From Streptomyces rubiginosohelvolus (lineage in GTDB: Bacteria; Actinomycetota; Actinomycetes; Streptomycetales; Streptomycetaceae), in the NCBI RefSeq assembly GCF_014649875.1, contig NZ_BMTW01000017.1:1-64000 (forward strand): a DNA stretch of 64,000 bases. The letters are read 5' to 3'. This document shows positions 1 through 8,313 of the stretch, in pieces (the stretch's first letter is position 1; the number at the start of each line of letters is the position of its first letter). The notes beneath the pieces are model-generated. The model saw only the letters and a program-made list of their open reading frames with translations, searched no databases and was not told where the DNA came from. The position numbers and the translations under genes were made by a program.

Positions 1-1331
1 CCCCAGCCCTCGCCGTGGTCCGCACGCCACACCCAGGTGTGGTCGATGATCGTGTCGTCGCTGTTGACGACGATGCTCGTGGTCGCCTTGCCGGGACCCG
101 CCCCGCCGATCCGCACGAACACGTCCTGCAGCGAGGTGGGGTTGGCGGAGTGGTCGGCCGAGGCGTTCTCGGGGCCGACCTCGATCAGCGTCTCGGAGTT
201 CACCGGGCCCGCGTCGACCAGCAGGCCCGCGAGCTTCACCCCGTCCACGTCACCGACCTTGATCGCGGTCACCCCGTTGTCCGGGATGATCGTGGCCAGG
301 CCGAGGCCGAGGGCCACGGTGTCCGCGCGGTTGATGGTGATCGTCTCGTCGATGTGGTAGACGCCGGGCGTGAAGAGCAGGTGCAGGCCCTGCTCCACGG
401 CCGCGTTGATCGTTGCGGCGTCCGCGCCCTCCTTCACGACGTAGAACTGGTCCAGCGGGATCGACTCGCCGGCCGGGGTGCCGTCGGCCCACGAGACACC
501 GCGCGCGTTCTCGCGCTTCTCGGGGACGAAGACCTTGTAGTCGGCGCCGTCGAGGTAGAGGAAGGGCTTCTCGCGTGAGATGGGTGTGGTGTCGAGCGTG
601 GTGTACGGCGGCTCCGGGAAGCTGTTGGCCGGTGCGCCCTCGACGCCCGAGAACGTCATGTTCCAGACGCCGTTGACCCAGCCGCCGACGGAGCTGTCGC
701 GGGTGTACCACTGCTGCTGCGAGTACGGGCCGACCTCGCCGTCGATCTTGGAGTCGGCGATGTAGCCGCCGCTGGCCCAGCCGTAACCGTCGGGCGCGAG
801 GTTCAGCCCGCCCTTGACGTGCATCCGGCGGAACGGGGCCGCCTGGGAGACCGCCCAGCGGTTGGTCCCGGAGACCGGGTTGAGCGTCAGGTTCTCCGCC
901 GAACGCCAGAAGTTCTGCGTCGCGTTGCCGTCGAACCAGCCCGCGTCGACCGTCACATCACCGTTGAACGTGGTGTCGTTCGGGTTGAGGCCGAGACCCG
1001 CGATCTGCGTGTAGAAGCCGATCTGCGCGTTGATGTTGTCGTACGTGCCCGGCTTGAACATCAGCGCGTGGCGGTCGAGGCCGAACTGCGCGGACTCCTG
1101 CTTCTTGAAGATCTCGTCGACCTTGCCCTGGATGTCGGGCGTGGACGGGTCGAAGACATGGACGTTCGGACCGAGGTCGCCGCCGCCCGGCACGGCCTCG
1201 GCCTCCTCGCCGAAGGCCGTCTGGGCCGTGGGCACGGACATCAGCATCGCCACGGCGAGCGCGGCGAACCCGAGGGCCCGGGTGCGGAGGCGGGTGCATG
1301 GGGCGGTGGGGGGAGTGGGGGGAGCATGCAT
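1..1331 (-). CDS. Secreted right-handed beta-helix protein (3' end beyond window)
   Basis: Partial gene of about 443 codons read leftwards; its C-terminus lies outside the window. It starts at ATG 1331 with an AGGAGA ribosome site about 9 bases upstream. The N-terminus is a signal peptide: an Arg-rich stretch, a hydrophobic core (LGFAALAVAMLM) and an Ala/Gln cleavage zone. The mature part has features of pectate-lyase-like beta-helices (FKPGTYDNINAQIGFYTQI, TINRADTVALGLGLATI, repeated V/I/D strands). Streptomyces relatives are often misleadingly labelled 'adenylyl cyclase' or 'coagulation factor 5/8 domain protein'. The fold and secretion suggest a polysaccharide-active enzyme, possibly GH55-like beta-1,3-glucanase, but no catalytic residues could be assigned. 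A LacI-type palindrome upstream supports carbohydrate control. Confidence 0.8.
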   Translation of the reverse strand, partial: MHAPPTPPTAPCTRLRTRALGFAALAVAMLMSVPTAQTAFGEEAEAVPGGGDLGPNVHVFDPSTPDIQGKVDEIFKKQESAQFGLDRHALMFKPGTYDNINAQIGFYTQIAGLGLNPNDTTFNGDVTVDAGWFDGNATQNFWRSAENLTLNPVSGTNRWAVSQAAPFRRMHVKGGLNLAPDGYGWASGGYIADSKIDGEVGPYSQQQWYTRDSSVGGWVNGVWNMTFSGVEGAPANSFPEPPYTTLDTTPISREKPFLYLDGADYKVFVPEKRENARGVSWADGTPAGESIPLDQFYVVKEGADAATINAAVEQGLHLLFTPGVYHIDETITINRADTVALGLGLATIIPDNGVTAIKVGDVDGVKLAGLLVDAGPVNSETLIEVGPENASADHSANPTSLQDVFVRIGGAGPGKATTSIVVNSDDTIIDHTWVWRADHGEGW

Positions 1332-1400
1332 GAGGTACGTCTCCTGGGTCGTGGTACGTGTGCACGACGAACGGGCGAGAGAGCCTGGGGGGAGGTTTGG

Positions 1401-1412
1401 GAGAGCGCTCTC
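1401..1412. promoter_or_regulatory. Perfect 12-bp palindrome, LacI-family-like operator
   Basis: GAGAGCGCTCTC is a perfect palindrome with the central CG step typical of LacI/GalR operators. It closely resembles the Streptomyces CebR box (TGGGAGCGCTCCCA). It lies 70 bases upstream of the secreted beta-helix gene, so it is probably the sugar-responsive operator of that gene. The rest of the 1332-1628 gap holds no gene that I can see. Confidence 0.55.
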
Positions 1413-1628
1413 TCGTTACGCCGATGTTTCCCCTGTGGGCCTGTACGCGTCAAGAGGTGTGCGTCAGGAGCCTCGGAAGATGCGGCTGAATCCAACAACT
1501 GACCCTGAATGTCGGGAAATTGGCGGTCCCGGCGCGGTGGGGGAGGGTCGCTGACTTCAGAAGCTGACGTCGTGCCTGGTCGAGGCGGTGGACAGGCGGA
1601 CGCGCCGCGCGCGGGGGACCATGGGGCC

Positions 1629-2135
1629 ATGAGTTCCCCCGCCGGTCCGGAACGCCCACCCCGCGAAGCCGATCAGATCAAGGTCTGGTTCCGGGTGGCC
1701 CCGCGCGAGGACGGGCCGCCGCCGTACGAGACGGAGGGCTTGTGGGCGACACGGCTCGGCCCGGACACCGCGCGGGTGGACAACGTGCCCTTCCTCCGGG
1801 ACGGGGTCGCCGAGGGCGAGACCGTACGGTTCCGGACGGACGGCGACGGAGTGCACTGGGCCGTCGGCCGGGTGACGGACTCCGGCAACTGCACGGTCCG
1901 GGTGCTGCCCGTGCCGGACGGTCCGCTCGGGCAGGACGTTCGGGCCGTGCACGAGCGACTCGCCGGATTCGGGCTCACGGGCGAGGTCTTCAGCGCCGAT
2001 TTCCCGCTGGTCGCCCTGACCGTGCCCGGCGGCGCGGACCTGCGCGGGGTGAAGGCGCTGCTCGCCCGGGGCCGGGACGAGGGCTGGTGGCACTTCGAGG
2101 TCGCGTGCGACACGGATGCCTGGCGGTCGGCGTAG
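1629..2135 (+). CDS. DUF4265 domain-containing protein
   Basis: 168-residue cytosolic protein of unknown function. It matches the DUF4265 pattern: an N-terminal strand IKVWFRV, then a glycine/acid-rich barrel-like half with 'ETEGLWATRLG' and 'DNVPFL', and a C-terminal ferredoxin-like half ending in 'WWHFEVACDTDAW'. ATG 1629 is preferred over an in-frame start 120 bases earlier because the extra segment is a GC-rich non-conserved stretch. It stands alone between two genes or operons on the other strand. Streptomyces genomes often carry such proteins and none has an assigned reaction. Confidence 0.8.
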   Translation: MSSPAGPERPPREADQIKVWFRVAPREDGPPPYETEGLWATRLGPDTARVDNVPFLRDGVAEGETVRFRTDGDGVHWAVGRVTDSGNCTVRVLPVPDGPLGQDVRAVHERLAGFGLTGEVFSADFPLVALTVPGGADLRGVKALLARGRDEGWWHFEVACDTDAWRSA

Positions 2136-2197
2136 GACACGGGTGCGGGAGCGTCCACGGGCGCGTGGAGTACCGGTGTGCGGAGACCCCTCTCGGG

Positions 2198-2782
2198 TTA
2201 CGCCTCCGGCTCGCCGATCGTCCGGATCACCCGGGCCGGGTTGCCGACGGCCACCACGTTCGCGGGCAGGTCCTTCGTGACGACCGCCCCGGCGCCGACC
2301 ACCGTGTTCTCACCGATGGTCACCCCGGGGCAGACGATCACCCCGCCGCCCAGCCACACGTTGTCGCCGATGGTGATCGGCTCGGCGGCCTCCCACTTGG
2401 CGCGGCGCTGCTCGGGGTCGACGGGGTGGGTCGGGGTGAGGATCTGGACGTTCGGGCCCATCTGGACGTCCGCGCCGATGGTGATGCGGCCGACGTCCAG
2501 GAGGACCGCGCCGAAGTTGATGAACGTCCGCGGGCCGATGGTGGTCTGGTAGCCGTAGTCGACCCGCAGCGGCGGCCGTACCTCCACGCCCTCGCCCACT
2601 TCGCCGAGCAGCTCGGCCAGCACCGCGCGCCGGGCCTCGGGGTCGGCGGCCGACGTGGCGTTGTAGCGCTCGCTCAGCACGGCCGCGTGCAGGGCCTCCG
2701 CCGCCAGTTCGGGGTCGTCGGCGAGGTACAGCTCGCCGGAGAGCATGGCTTCCTTCTGGCTGGGCCTGGCGTTGTCGCTCAT
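2198..2782 (-). CDS. Sugar O-acetyltransferase (maltose/galactoside O-acetyltransferase family)
   Basis: 194 residues. It transfers acetyl from acetyl-CoA to a sugar hydroxyl. The N-terminal Mac domain (KEAMLSGELYLADDPEL) is followed by left-handed beta-helix hexapeptide repeats (ITIGADVQMGPNVQILTPTH, ITIGDNVWLGGGVIVCPGVTIG, NTVVGAGAVVTKDLPANVV). The catalytic His is in 'ILTPTHPVD'. Its ATG overlaps the TGA of the upstream MFS gene (ATGA), so the two are translationally coupled. A pair of acetyltransferase and exporter suggests detoxification or efflux of acetylated sugar-like compounds, as in the lac/mdf-type arrangements; this is inference. Confidence 0.9.
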   Translation of the reverse strand: MSDNARPSQKEAMLSGELYLADDPELAAEALHAAVLSERYNATSAADPEARRAVLAELLGEVGEGVEVRPPLRVDYGYQTTIGPRTFINFGAVLLDVGRITIGADVQMGPNVQILTPTHPVDPEQRRAKWEAAEPITIGDNVWLGGGVIVCPGVTIGENTVVGAGAVVTKDLPANVVAVGNPARVIRTIGEPEA

Positions 2783-4038
2783 GTCGTCTCTTCCGGTGCG
2801 GGATGTGCGGTGCGGGGTGTACGGGACGCTCGCGGTGACGGTGATCCGTCCGCTCCGAGCAGTCTGCCCCCGTCGGCGTCGACCGGCGCACGCAGCCCCG
2901 GGGCCAGCGCCAGCGTCACCGCCACCGAGAGGCCCGCGACCGCCGCCATGCCCGTCGCCGGGGAGGTCACCTGGGCGATGCCGCCCGCCACGGCCGCGCC
3001 CACCCCCTGCATCGCGAGCATCCCCGAGGAGCTGAGTCCGAGCGCGTGGCCGCTCAGCTCCTGCGGGGTGAGGGCCAGCAGCCGTTCCTGGAGCAGCAGG
3101 CTCGCGGCGAAGCCGACGCTCGCCACGACGACCACCGCCAGGGCGACGGGCAGCCCCGGGCGCAGCGCGAAGAGCAGGTAGGGCGCGGCCAGCAGCAGCC
3201 GCAGCGGCGCCCCCAGCCGGGCCCGCCATCGGGCGGCCACGAACCGCCCGACCAGTGTGTCCCCGGCGAGCATCCCCAGGGCCCCGCAGGCGAAGAGGAG
3301 CCCGGCGTGCCCGGGCGCGTACGCCACGTACAGGGACTCGCAGCCGACGACGAGCCCGTTGGGCACCCACAGCGCCAGGAACACGTACCGGCGCGGCGTG
3401 GCCGACCAGAGCAGCGCGTTCGTCCGCCAGGTCTCCCCGATCGAGGGGCGGCCGGTCGCCCTCGGGGGCCGGGCGGTCAGCCCGAGCCGGGTCACGGCCG
3501 CCGCGACGACGTACAGGGCCGCCCCGACCAGCAGCGTGCCGCGCGCCGAGAACACCGCCACCAGCGCCCCGCCCACCGCGAATCCGCAGATCTGCATCGC
3601 ACCGCCCGTCATGTTCAGCACCGAGCGGCCGAGCAGGAACCCCTCGCGCGGCACGATCTCGTTGAGCAGCCCGTACCGCACGCCCCCGCCCGGCGACGCC
3701 GCCACCCCCATCACCAGCAGAACCGCGAACGCGGCCCACAACGGCAGCCCGGGGACGGCCTGGACGCAGGCGGCCCCCGCCGACAGCAGGGCGAGCGCGG
3801 TCAGCGCGGAGCGCGGCGGCAGCCGGTCCGCCGCCGACAGCAGGGTGAGCGCCCCGGCCACCTGGGCCAGCGACGGGCCGAACATCGCCAGCGCGGAGAG
3901 CAGGGGCGAGCCGGTCCGGGCGTACACGAGGGTGCCCAGCGCCAGGCCGGTCGCGGTCTGGGCGGCCGTCTGCACGGAGACGGCCGCGAAGAAGGGGGTG
4001 AACTCCGGGGTCCGGAACAGTTCGCGGTAGGTGCGCAT
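2779..4038 (-). CDS. MFS transporter
   Basis: 419-residue inner-membrane transporter of the major facilitator superfamily with about 12 hydrophobic segments. The N-terminus (YRELFRTPEFTPFFAAVSVQ) and Gly/Ala-rich helices resemble enterobactin-exporter/MdfA-like Streptomyces MFS proteins. It reads divergently from the ArsR-type regulator, with a perfect 7-bp inverted repeat between them, and is coupled downstream to the O-acetyltransferase. The substrate is unknown. Local repression by the neighbouring regulator is likely. Confidence 0.9.
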   Translation of the reverse strand: MRTYRELFRTPEFTPFFAAVSVQTAAQTATGLALGTLVYARTGSPLLSALAMFGPSLAQVAGALTLLSAADRLPPRSALTALALLSAGAACVQAVPGLPLWAAFAVLLVMGVAASPGGGVRYGLLNEIVPREGFLLGRSVLNMTGGAMQICGFAVGGALVAVFSARGTLLVGAALYVVAAAVTRLGLTARPPRATGRPSIGETWRTNALLWSATPRRYVFLALWVPNGLVVGCESLYVAYAPGHAGLLFACGALGMLAGDTLVGRFVAARWRARLGAPLRLLLAAPYLLFALRPGLPVALAVVVVASVGFAASLLLQERLLALTPQELSGHALGLSSSGMLAMQGVGAAVAGGIAQVTSPATGMAAVAGLSVAVTLALAPGLRAPVDADGGRLLGADGSPSPRASRTPRTAHPAPEETT

Positions 4039-4077
4039 GGACGGAGTCTCCGGACGCCGTCACCGGGGCCGTTACTG

Positions 4078-4095
4078 TTTCGCGCGGACGCGAAA
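4078..4095. promoter_or_regulatory. Inverted repeat TTTCGCG-N4-CGCGAAA, likely ArsR-type operator
   Basis: A perfect 7-bp inverted repeat with a 4-base centre lies in the 109-base gap between the divergent MFS gene (ATG at 4038) and the winged-helix regulator (GTG 4148). Its size and place fit an operator for the neighbouring dimeric winged-helix regulator, controlling both directions. Confidence 0.6.
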
Positions 4096-4147
4096 GCCTG
4101 GGGCGGGTCGGCCCGGAGCCGACAAGGTGGACAGGAAAGAACGGGCG

Positions 4148-5134
4148 GTGGTGGGCGTGGGCTGGTGGCAGGTCAGTGCGGACACGCTCGCGAGCAGCCG
4201 GTTCGTCGTCTCGCCGCTCGCGGAGGCCGTCGCGAGCCTGCTGCTCCTGGAGCGGGCCACCGCCGCGCACCCGGGGGAGCGTGCCTGGCTGGAGGCCCAT
4301 CTGCCCGCGTACCGGCGGCGGGCGGCCGGCGACCCGGTCTCCGCGCTGGTGATCCGCTCCGCCCTCGCGCCCCGCTGGACCGCCGACTTCCTCACCCCCG
4401 CACCGGTCCCCGCCCCGCCGGGCCAGGCCCCGCCCTCCTTCGCCGAGGAGCTGGCACGGGTCCGGGCGACCCCGCCCGACCGGGCGCGCGCCGATCTGGC
4501 CGTGGCGCTGGGCGGGCCGCTGCCCGCCGCGCTGGACCGGGACGATCTGGCCGAGCGCGCCGCCGACGCCGTCGCGTGGGTCTGGACGCACACCGTGCTG
4601 CCCGACTGGCCGAGGCGGCAGCGGGTCCTGGAGGCCGATGTGGTCGCCCGTACAGCCCAGTTGGGCCGGGCGGGCTGGGCCGAGGCCCTGAACGGCATGC
4701 GGCCCGGGGTCCGTTGGCTGGGCGGCAGCCGACTGCAGATCAACACCTACGACAACCCGCCCCGCGAACTGGACCGCGCCCAGCTGCTGTTCATCCCCGT
4801 CACCCCGAACCAGTCCTGGGTCTGCTGGGACATCCCGCACCGGTACGGGCTGGTGTACCCGTGCTCCGGCGCGCTCGCCGGGGCCGGGCACATGCCCGTA
4901 CCCGCCGCCCTGGGCGCGCTCATCGGCCCGGCGCGGGCGGCCGTCCTGTCGCTGCTGGCCTCCCCGCTCAGCACGACGCAGCTCGTCGCGCTGACCGGCC
5001 AGGGACTCGGCTCCGTCGGCCGCCATCTGCGGATCCTGCTGGACGCCGGACTGGTCCGCCGCCGCCGGGCGGGCCGCTCCGTGCTCTATTTCCGTACCGA
5101 GGCGGGCGACATCCTGGCGCGCGGCGCGGGCTGA
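4148..5134 (+). CDS. ArsR-family winged-helix transcriptional regulator
   Basis: 328 residues. The C-terminal ~70 residues form a winged HTH (AAVLSLLASPLSTTQLVALTG, then GSVGRHLRILLDAGLVRRRR and a wing RSVLYFRTEAGD), typical of ArsR-like regulators with a long N-terminal DUF5937-like sensing region. GTG 4148, with AGGAAAG about 11 bases upstream, is chosen because an earlier in-frame ATG (4031) overlaps the divergent MFS gene and would place the operator inside the gene. GTG 4151 and 4157 are alternatives. It probably represses the MFS/acetyltransferase operon. Confidence 0.85.
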   Translation: MVGVGWWQVSADTLASSRFVVSPLAEAVASLLLLERATAAHPGERAWLEAHLPAYRRRAAGDPVSALVIRSALAPRWTADFLTPAPVPAPPGQAPPSFAEELARVRATPPDRARADLAVALGGPLPAALDRDDLAERAADAVAWVWTHTVLPDWPRRQRVLEADVVARTAQLGRAGWAEALNGMRPGVRWLGGSRLQINTYDNPPRELDRAQLLFIPVTPNQSWVCWDIPHRYGLVYPCSGALAGAGHMPVPAALGALIGPARAAVLSLLASPLSTTQLVALTGQGLGSVGRHLRILLDAGLVRRRRAGRSVLYFRTEAGDILARGAG

Positions 5135-5352
5135 GAAGAGGCGAGAGCGCCCGGTGCACGCCCCCGCGCGCCCCCGGGCGGCGGCCTTTCCTGGCGCGGC
5201 GAGGATCGGATACGCATCAGTACGAGGTGCGCTCCGCATGGTTGGCGCGCATGTACGAGTCGTGACAACGGTGACTATGGGCACCGCTCGTCGTTATGAC
5301 AACTTCTCTCTCGCCGCGAACGACGCGGAGGAACCGAGTGAGGGGGCCGTGG

Positions 5353-8094
5353 GTGAATCCGGAGTACGCCGCGTACTGCCAGGCGGACCGCCGCTTCTAC
5401 GACGCACCTCACCGTTCCCTCGGGCCGGGCGGAGCCGTCGACGCGGAGAGCTCGTTCTACGCGGCCGTCCGTGGCTCCGCCCCCGAGGGGTGGACCCGCT
5501 CCCGGCGCGGTGACTGGCTCTCCTACAGCCCCGACGGGCTGCGGCTGCCGGCCCAGGGCTGGAAGATCCACATATCCGCCGCCCTCGACAACGCGGCCTC
5601 CGTGCTCGACCGGGTCACCGCCCACTGTCTGGAGCACCGGATCGCCTTCAAGTGCATACCGAACGCGGGGCTGTTGGCCCTGCGGAACGCCAAGTACGCG
5701 GACCGGGCGGGCAGCGGGAAGTTCATCACCGTCTACCCGCCGTCCGAGGAAGCGTTCCCCGAGGTGTGCACCGCCCTGATGCAGCTCCTGGAGGGCGAGC
5801 ACGGCCCGTACATCCTGAGCGATCTGCGGTGCGGGAACGGGCCCGTGCACACCCGGTACGGTGCGTTCGCCGCCCGCTTCTGCTCCGGTCCGGACGGGCG
5901 GCCCGTGCCCGCCGTCGCCGACCCGCAGGGCCGGCTCGTCCCGGACGACCGGGGCCCCGCCTTCCGCGTCCCCTCCTGGGTGACCCCGCCCGGCTTTCTG
6001 ATGCCGCACCTCGAAGCCCGGGCCGCCGTGGGCCTCGCCGACCTCCCGTACGCCGTCGAGAAGGCGCTGCACTTCTCCAACGGCGGCGGGGTCTACCTCG
6101 GCCGCGACACCCGCACCGGCGAGCAGGTCGTCCTCAAGGAGGCCCGGCCGCACGCCGGTCTGGCCGCCGACGGGGCGGACGCCGTGGCCCGGCTCGAACG
6201 GGAGAGGACCGCCCTGGAACACCTGGCCGGGCTGGACTGCGTCCCGGACGTCCGGGACGTGTTCCAGGTCGGCGACCACCACTTCCTGGTCCTCCAGTAC
6301 ATCCCCGGCACCACCCTCAACACCGTGTTCGCCCGCCGCTTCCCGCTCGCCCGGCAGCACCCGTCACCCGAACTCCTCGCCGAACACACGGCGTGGGCGG
6401 AGGAGTTGTACGGGCAGGTCGAGCGGGCCGTCGAGGCGGTGCACGAGCGGGGCATCGTCATCAGCGATCTGCACATGAGCAACGTCATGGTCGACGAGGA
6501 GGCCGGACGGATCGTCCTGCTCGACTTCGAGGCGGCCTCCCCGGCCGCCGATCGCCGCCGCCAGATCGTCGCCAACCCGGCCTTCGTCGCCCCGGCCGAC
6601 CGGCGCGGCACCGACATCGACCGCTACGCACTCGCCTGTCTGCGGCTCGCCCTGTACCTGCCGCTCACCACCCTGTTCGGCATCGACCGCACGAAGGCCG
6701 CCGGGCTCGCCCGCGACATCGCCCGCGCCTTCCCGGTCGCGGAGGAGGCGCTGCGACCGGCGGTCGAGGAGATCCTGCGGGACATGCGGAACGCGGGGGA
6801 GGCCGGCGCCCGGCCCGCTCCGGCCGCGACTTCCGGTACGACGCCCGCCTCCGCGTCCGGCCGCGACTCCGGCCAGGCTTCCGGCTCCGGCCGCGACTCC
6901 GGCACGGCCTCGGCTTCCGCCTCCGGCCTCGCTTCCGCTTCGCCCGCCGATCTCCGCGACTGGCCGCGCGCCCGCGACGCTCTCGCCCGGGCCGTCACCG
7001 CCTCCTGCACACCGGAGCGCGACGACCGCTGCTTCCCCGGGGACATCGCCCAGTTCGCCACCGCCACCGGCGGCCAGTCCTTCGCGTACGGGGCGGCCGG
7101 GGTGCTCTACGCCCTCCACGAGACCGGTGCCCCACCGTGCGCACCGGCCGAGGACTGGCTCCTGCGGCACGCCAAGGACCCGGCGTCCGGCAGCCCCCTC
7201 GGCTTCTACGACGGGCTCACCGGCATCGCCTGGACCCTGCACCGGATCGGCCGCACCGCCGAGGCCGCCGACCTCCTCCGGATCATCCTCGACCAGCCCC
7301 TGGAGGGACTCGCGCCCGGGCTGCACAACGGGTACGCGGGCATCGGCCTCGCCCTCGACGACCTGGCCCGCACCGCATCCGCCACCGACGCCCCGGCCCT
7401 GTCCGCCGCCGCGGACCGCTGCACCGCCCTCGCCGTCCGCGCGCTCGTCGACGGTCCGCCGTCGCCCCGCACCGGACTGCTGCACGGCGCGAGCGGCATC
7501 GCCCTGCTGCTGATCCGCAGGTACGCGACCACCGGGGACACCGCCCTGCTCGACCTGGCCGCCGCCGCACTCCGCCGCGACCTGGAACGCTGCCGGGCCG
7601 GGGACGACGGGTCACTCCTCGTCGTCGAGGGCAAGCGGCTGATGCCGTACGTCGGTTCGGGCAGCGCCGGCATCGCGGCCGTCATCGACGCCTACCTCGC
7701 CCAGCGTCCCGACCCGGAGCTGGAGACGGCGGGCCGGGCCCTGCTCCCGGCCGCGCTCTCCGCCTTCTACGTCCAGCCCGGACTGTTCAGGGGCTCCGCC
7801 GGACTCCTGCTGCACCTCGCGGCCACCCCGCTGTGCGACCCGGCCGACCGGCAGCGCGCGATCGACCGCCACACCGACCTGCTGGGCAGTCACGCCCTGG
7901 CGTTCGGCGGCGGACTCGCCTTCCCCGGGGAGCAGTTGATGCGCCTGTCGATGGACCTGGCCACCGGGACCGCCGGCGCTCTCCTCGCCCTGGGCGCCGC
8001 TGCCGGCCGCCCCACCGGACTTCCCTTCCTGCCCGCCGCTCCGGCGGCGGCACACCCCGGCCGCGCGAGCGGCCCCACGAACCGGCCCCGTTAG
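5353..8094 (+). CDS. amfT: Class III lanthionine synthetase LanKC (RamC/AmfT-like)
   Basis: 913 residues. It phosphorylates Ser/Thr of the AmfS precursor, eliminates phosphate and cyclises Cys onto the dehydro residues. The N-terminal lyase region begins 'NPEYAAYCQADRRFYD'. The kinase domain follows with the ATP-binding Lys near residue 262 (VVLKEARP), catalytic Asp near 372 (ISDLHMSNVMV) and metal-binding Asp near 391 (LLDFEAA). A Ser/Gly/Ala linker (about 500-530) leads to the LanC-like barrel (GLHNGYAGIGLAL, LLHGASGIALLL, YVGSGSAGIAAV), which lacks the Zn ligands as usual for class III. GTG 5353 has AGGGGG 6 bases upstream and fits the family N-terminus; GTG 5338 (GGAGGA, 5-base spacer) and ATG 5296 are alternatives. 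First gene of the amf operon. Confidence 0.95.
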   Translation: MNPEYAAYCQADRRFYDAPHRSLGPGGAVDAESSFYAAVRGSAPEGWTRSRRGDWLSYSPDGLRLPAQGWKIHISAALDNAASVLDRVTAHCLEHRIAFKCIPNAGLLALRNAKYADRAGSGKFITVYPPSEEAFPEVCTALMQLLEGEHGPYILSDLRCGNGPVHTRYGAFAARFCSGPDGRPVPAVADPQGRLVPDDRGPAFRVPSWVTPPGFLMPHLEARAAVGLADLPYAVEKALHFSNGGGVYLGRDTRTGEQVVLKEARPHAGLAADGADAVARLERERTALEHLAGLDCVPDVRDVFQVGDHHFLVLQYIPGTTLNTVFARRFPLARQHPSPELLAEHTAWAEELYGQVERAVEAVHERGIVISDLHMSNVMVDEEAGRIVLLDFEAASPAADRRRQIVANPAFVAPADRRGTDIDRYALACLRLALYLPLTTLFGIDRTKAAGLARDIARAFPVAEEALRPAVEEILRDMRNAGEAGARPAPAATSGTTPASASGRDSGQASGSGRDSGTASASASGLASASPADLRDWPRARDALARAVTASCTPERDDRCFPGDIAQFATATGGQSFAYGAAGVLYALHETGAPPCAPAEDWLLRHAKDPASGSPLGFYDGLTGIAWTLHRIGRTAEAADLLRIILDQPLEGLAPGLHNGYAGIGLALDDLARTASATDAPALSAAADRCTALAVRALVDGPPSPRTGLLHGASGIALLLIRRYATTGDTALLDLAAAALRRDLERCRAGDDGSLLVVEGKRLMPYVGSGSAGIAAVIDAYLAQRPDPELETAGRALLPAALSAFYVQPGLFRGSAGLLLHLAATPLCDPADRQRAIDRHTDLLGSHALAFGGGLAFPGEQLMRLSMDLATGTAGALLALGAAAGRPTGLPFLPAAPAAAHPGRASGPTNRPR
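6856..6903 (+). repeat. Direct repeat in the amfT linker
   Basis: An 18-base unit (tccggccgcgactccggc) occurs at 6856-6873 and again at 6886-6903, with related imperfect units around it (6830-6950). It encodes the low-complexity SGRDSG/SASAS linker between kinase and cyclase domains. Such repeats can slip and change linker length. Confidence 0.85.
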
Positions 8095-8113
8095 GGGCCG
8101 TCGGACCGGCCCC
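8083..8113 (+). promoter_or_regulatory. Two mutually exclusive hairpins at the amfT stop codon
   Basis: CGGCCCC (8083-8089), GGGGCCG (8094-8100) and CGGCCCC (8107-8113) lie in series. The middle arm can pair perfectly over 7 bp with either side, and the amfT TAG (8092-8094) lies in the first hairpin. Ribosomes ending amfT would disrupt hairpin 1 and favour hairpin 2. This may be an RNA-processing or attenuation element upstream of the precursor gene amfS. Confidence 0.5.
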
Positions 8114-8175
8114 ACCCGGGGTCGTTCCAGCACCACCGCCCAGAGCACCACCAATCGTCCCCGAAAGGACACATC

Positions 8176-8307
8176 ATGGCGCTTCTCGACCTTCAGGCGA
8201 TGGACACCCCGGCCGAGGACTCCTTCGGCGAGCTCGCCACGGGCAGCCAGGTCTCGCTGCTGGTCTGTGAGTACAGCTCCCTCAGCGTGGTCCTCTGCAC
8301 CCCGTGA
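8176..8307 (+). CDS. amfS: SapB/AmfS-family class III lanthipeptide precursor
   Basis: 43-residue precursor of a morphogenetic surfactant peptide. ATG 8176 follows AAAGGA by 6 bases. The leader (residues 1-21) starts MALLDLQAMD, with the LxDLQ element that class III synthetases recognise. The core from T22 contains two intact Ser-x2-Ser-x3-Cys motifs: S24/S27/C31 and S34/S37/C41. In SapB the same spacing gives two labionin-type rings. The loop (EY replacing GD before SSLS) and the tail (C41-T42-P43 rather than a single Asn) differ from SapB as I remember it. Hydrophobic residues dominate, so the product should be amphiphilic and help aerial hyphae escape surface tension. It overlaps the first bases of a possible amfB GTG start. 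Confidence 0.95.
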   Translation: MALLDLQAMDTPAEDSFGELATGSQVSLLVCEYSSLSVVLCTP

Positions 8308-8313
8308 CCCGCA

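Noticed and set aside
2198..5284. Open frame of 1028 codons on the minus strand
   Set aside because: It runs through the acetyltransferase in the real frame only at its end, and the rest is antisense or out of frame with the MFS and regulator genes; GC-rich shadow.
5296..5352. Extra N-terminal residues of the lanthionine synthetase from ATG 5296
   Set aside because: No ribosome site before it, and the family starts near the NPEYAAYCQAD segment; GTG 5353 or 5338 fits better.
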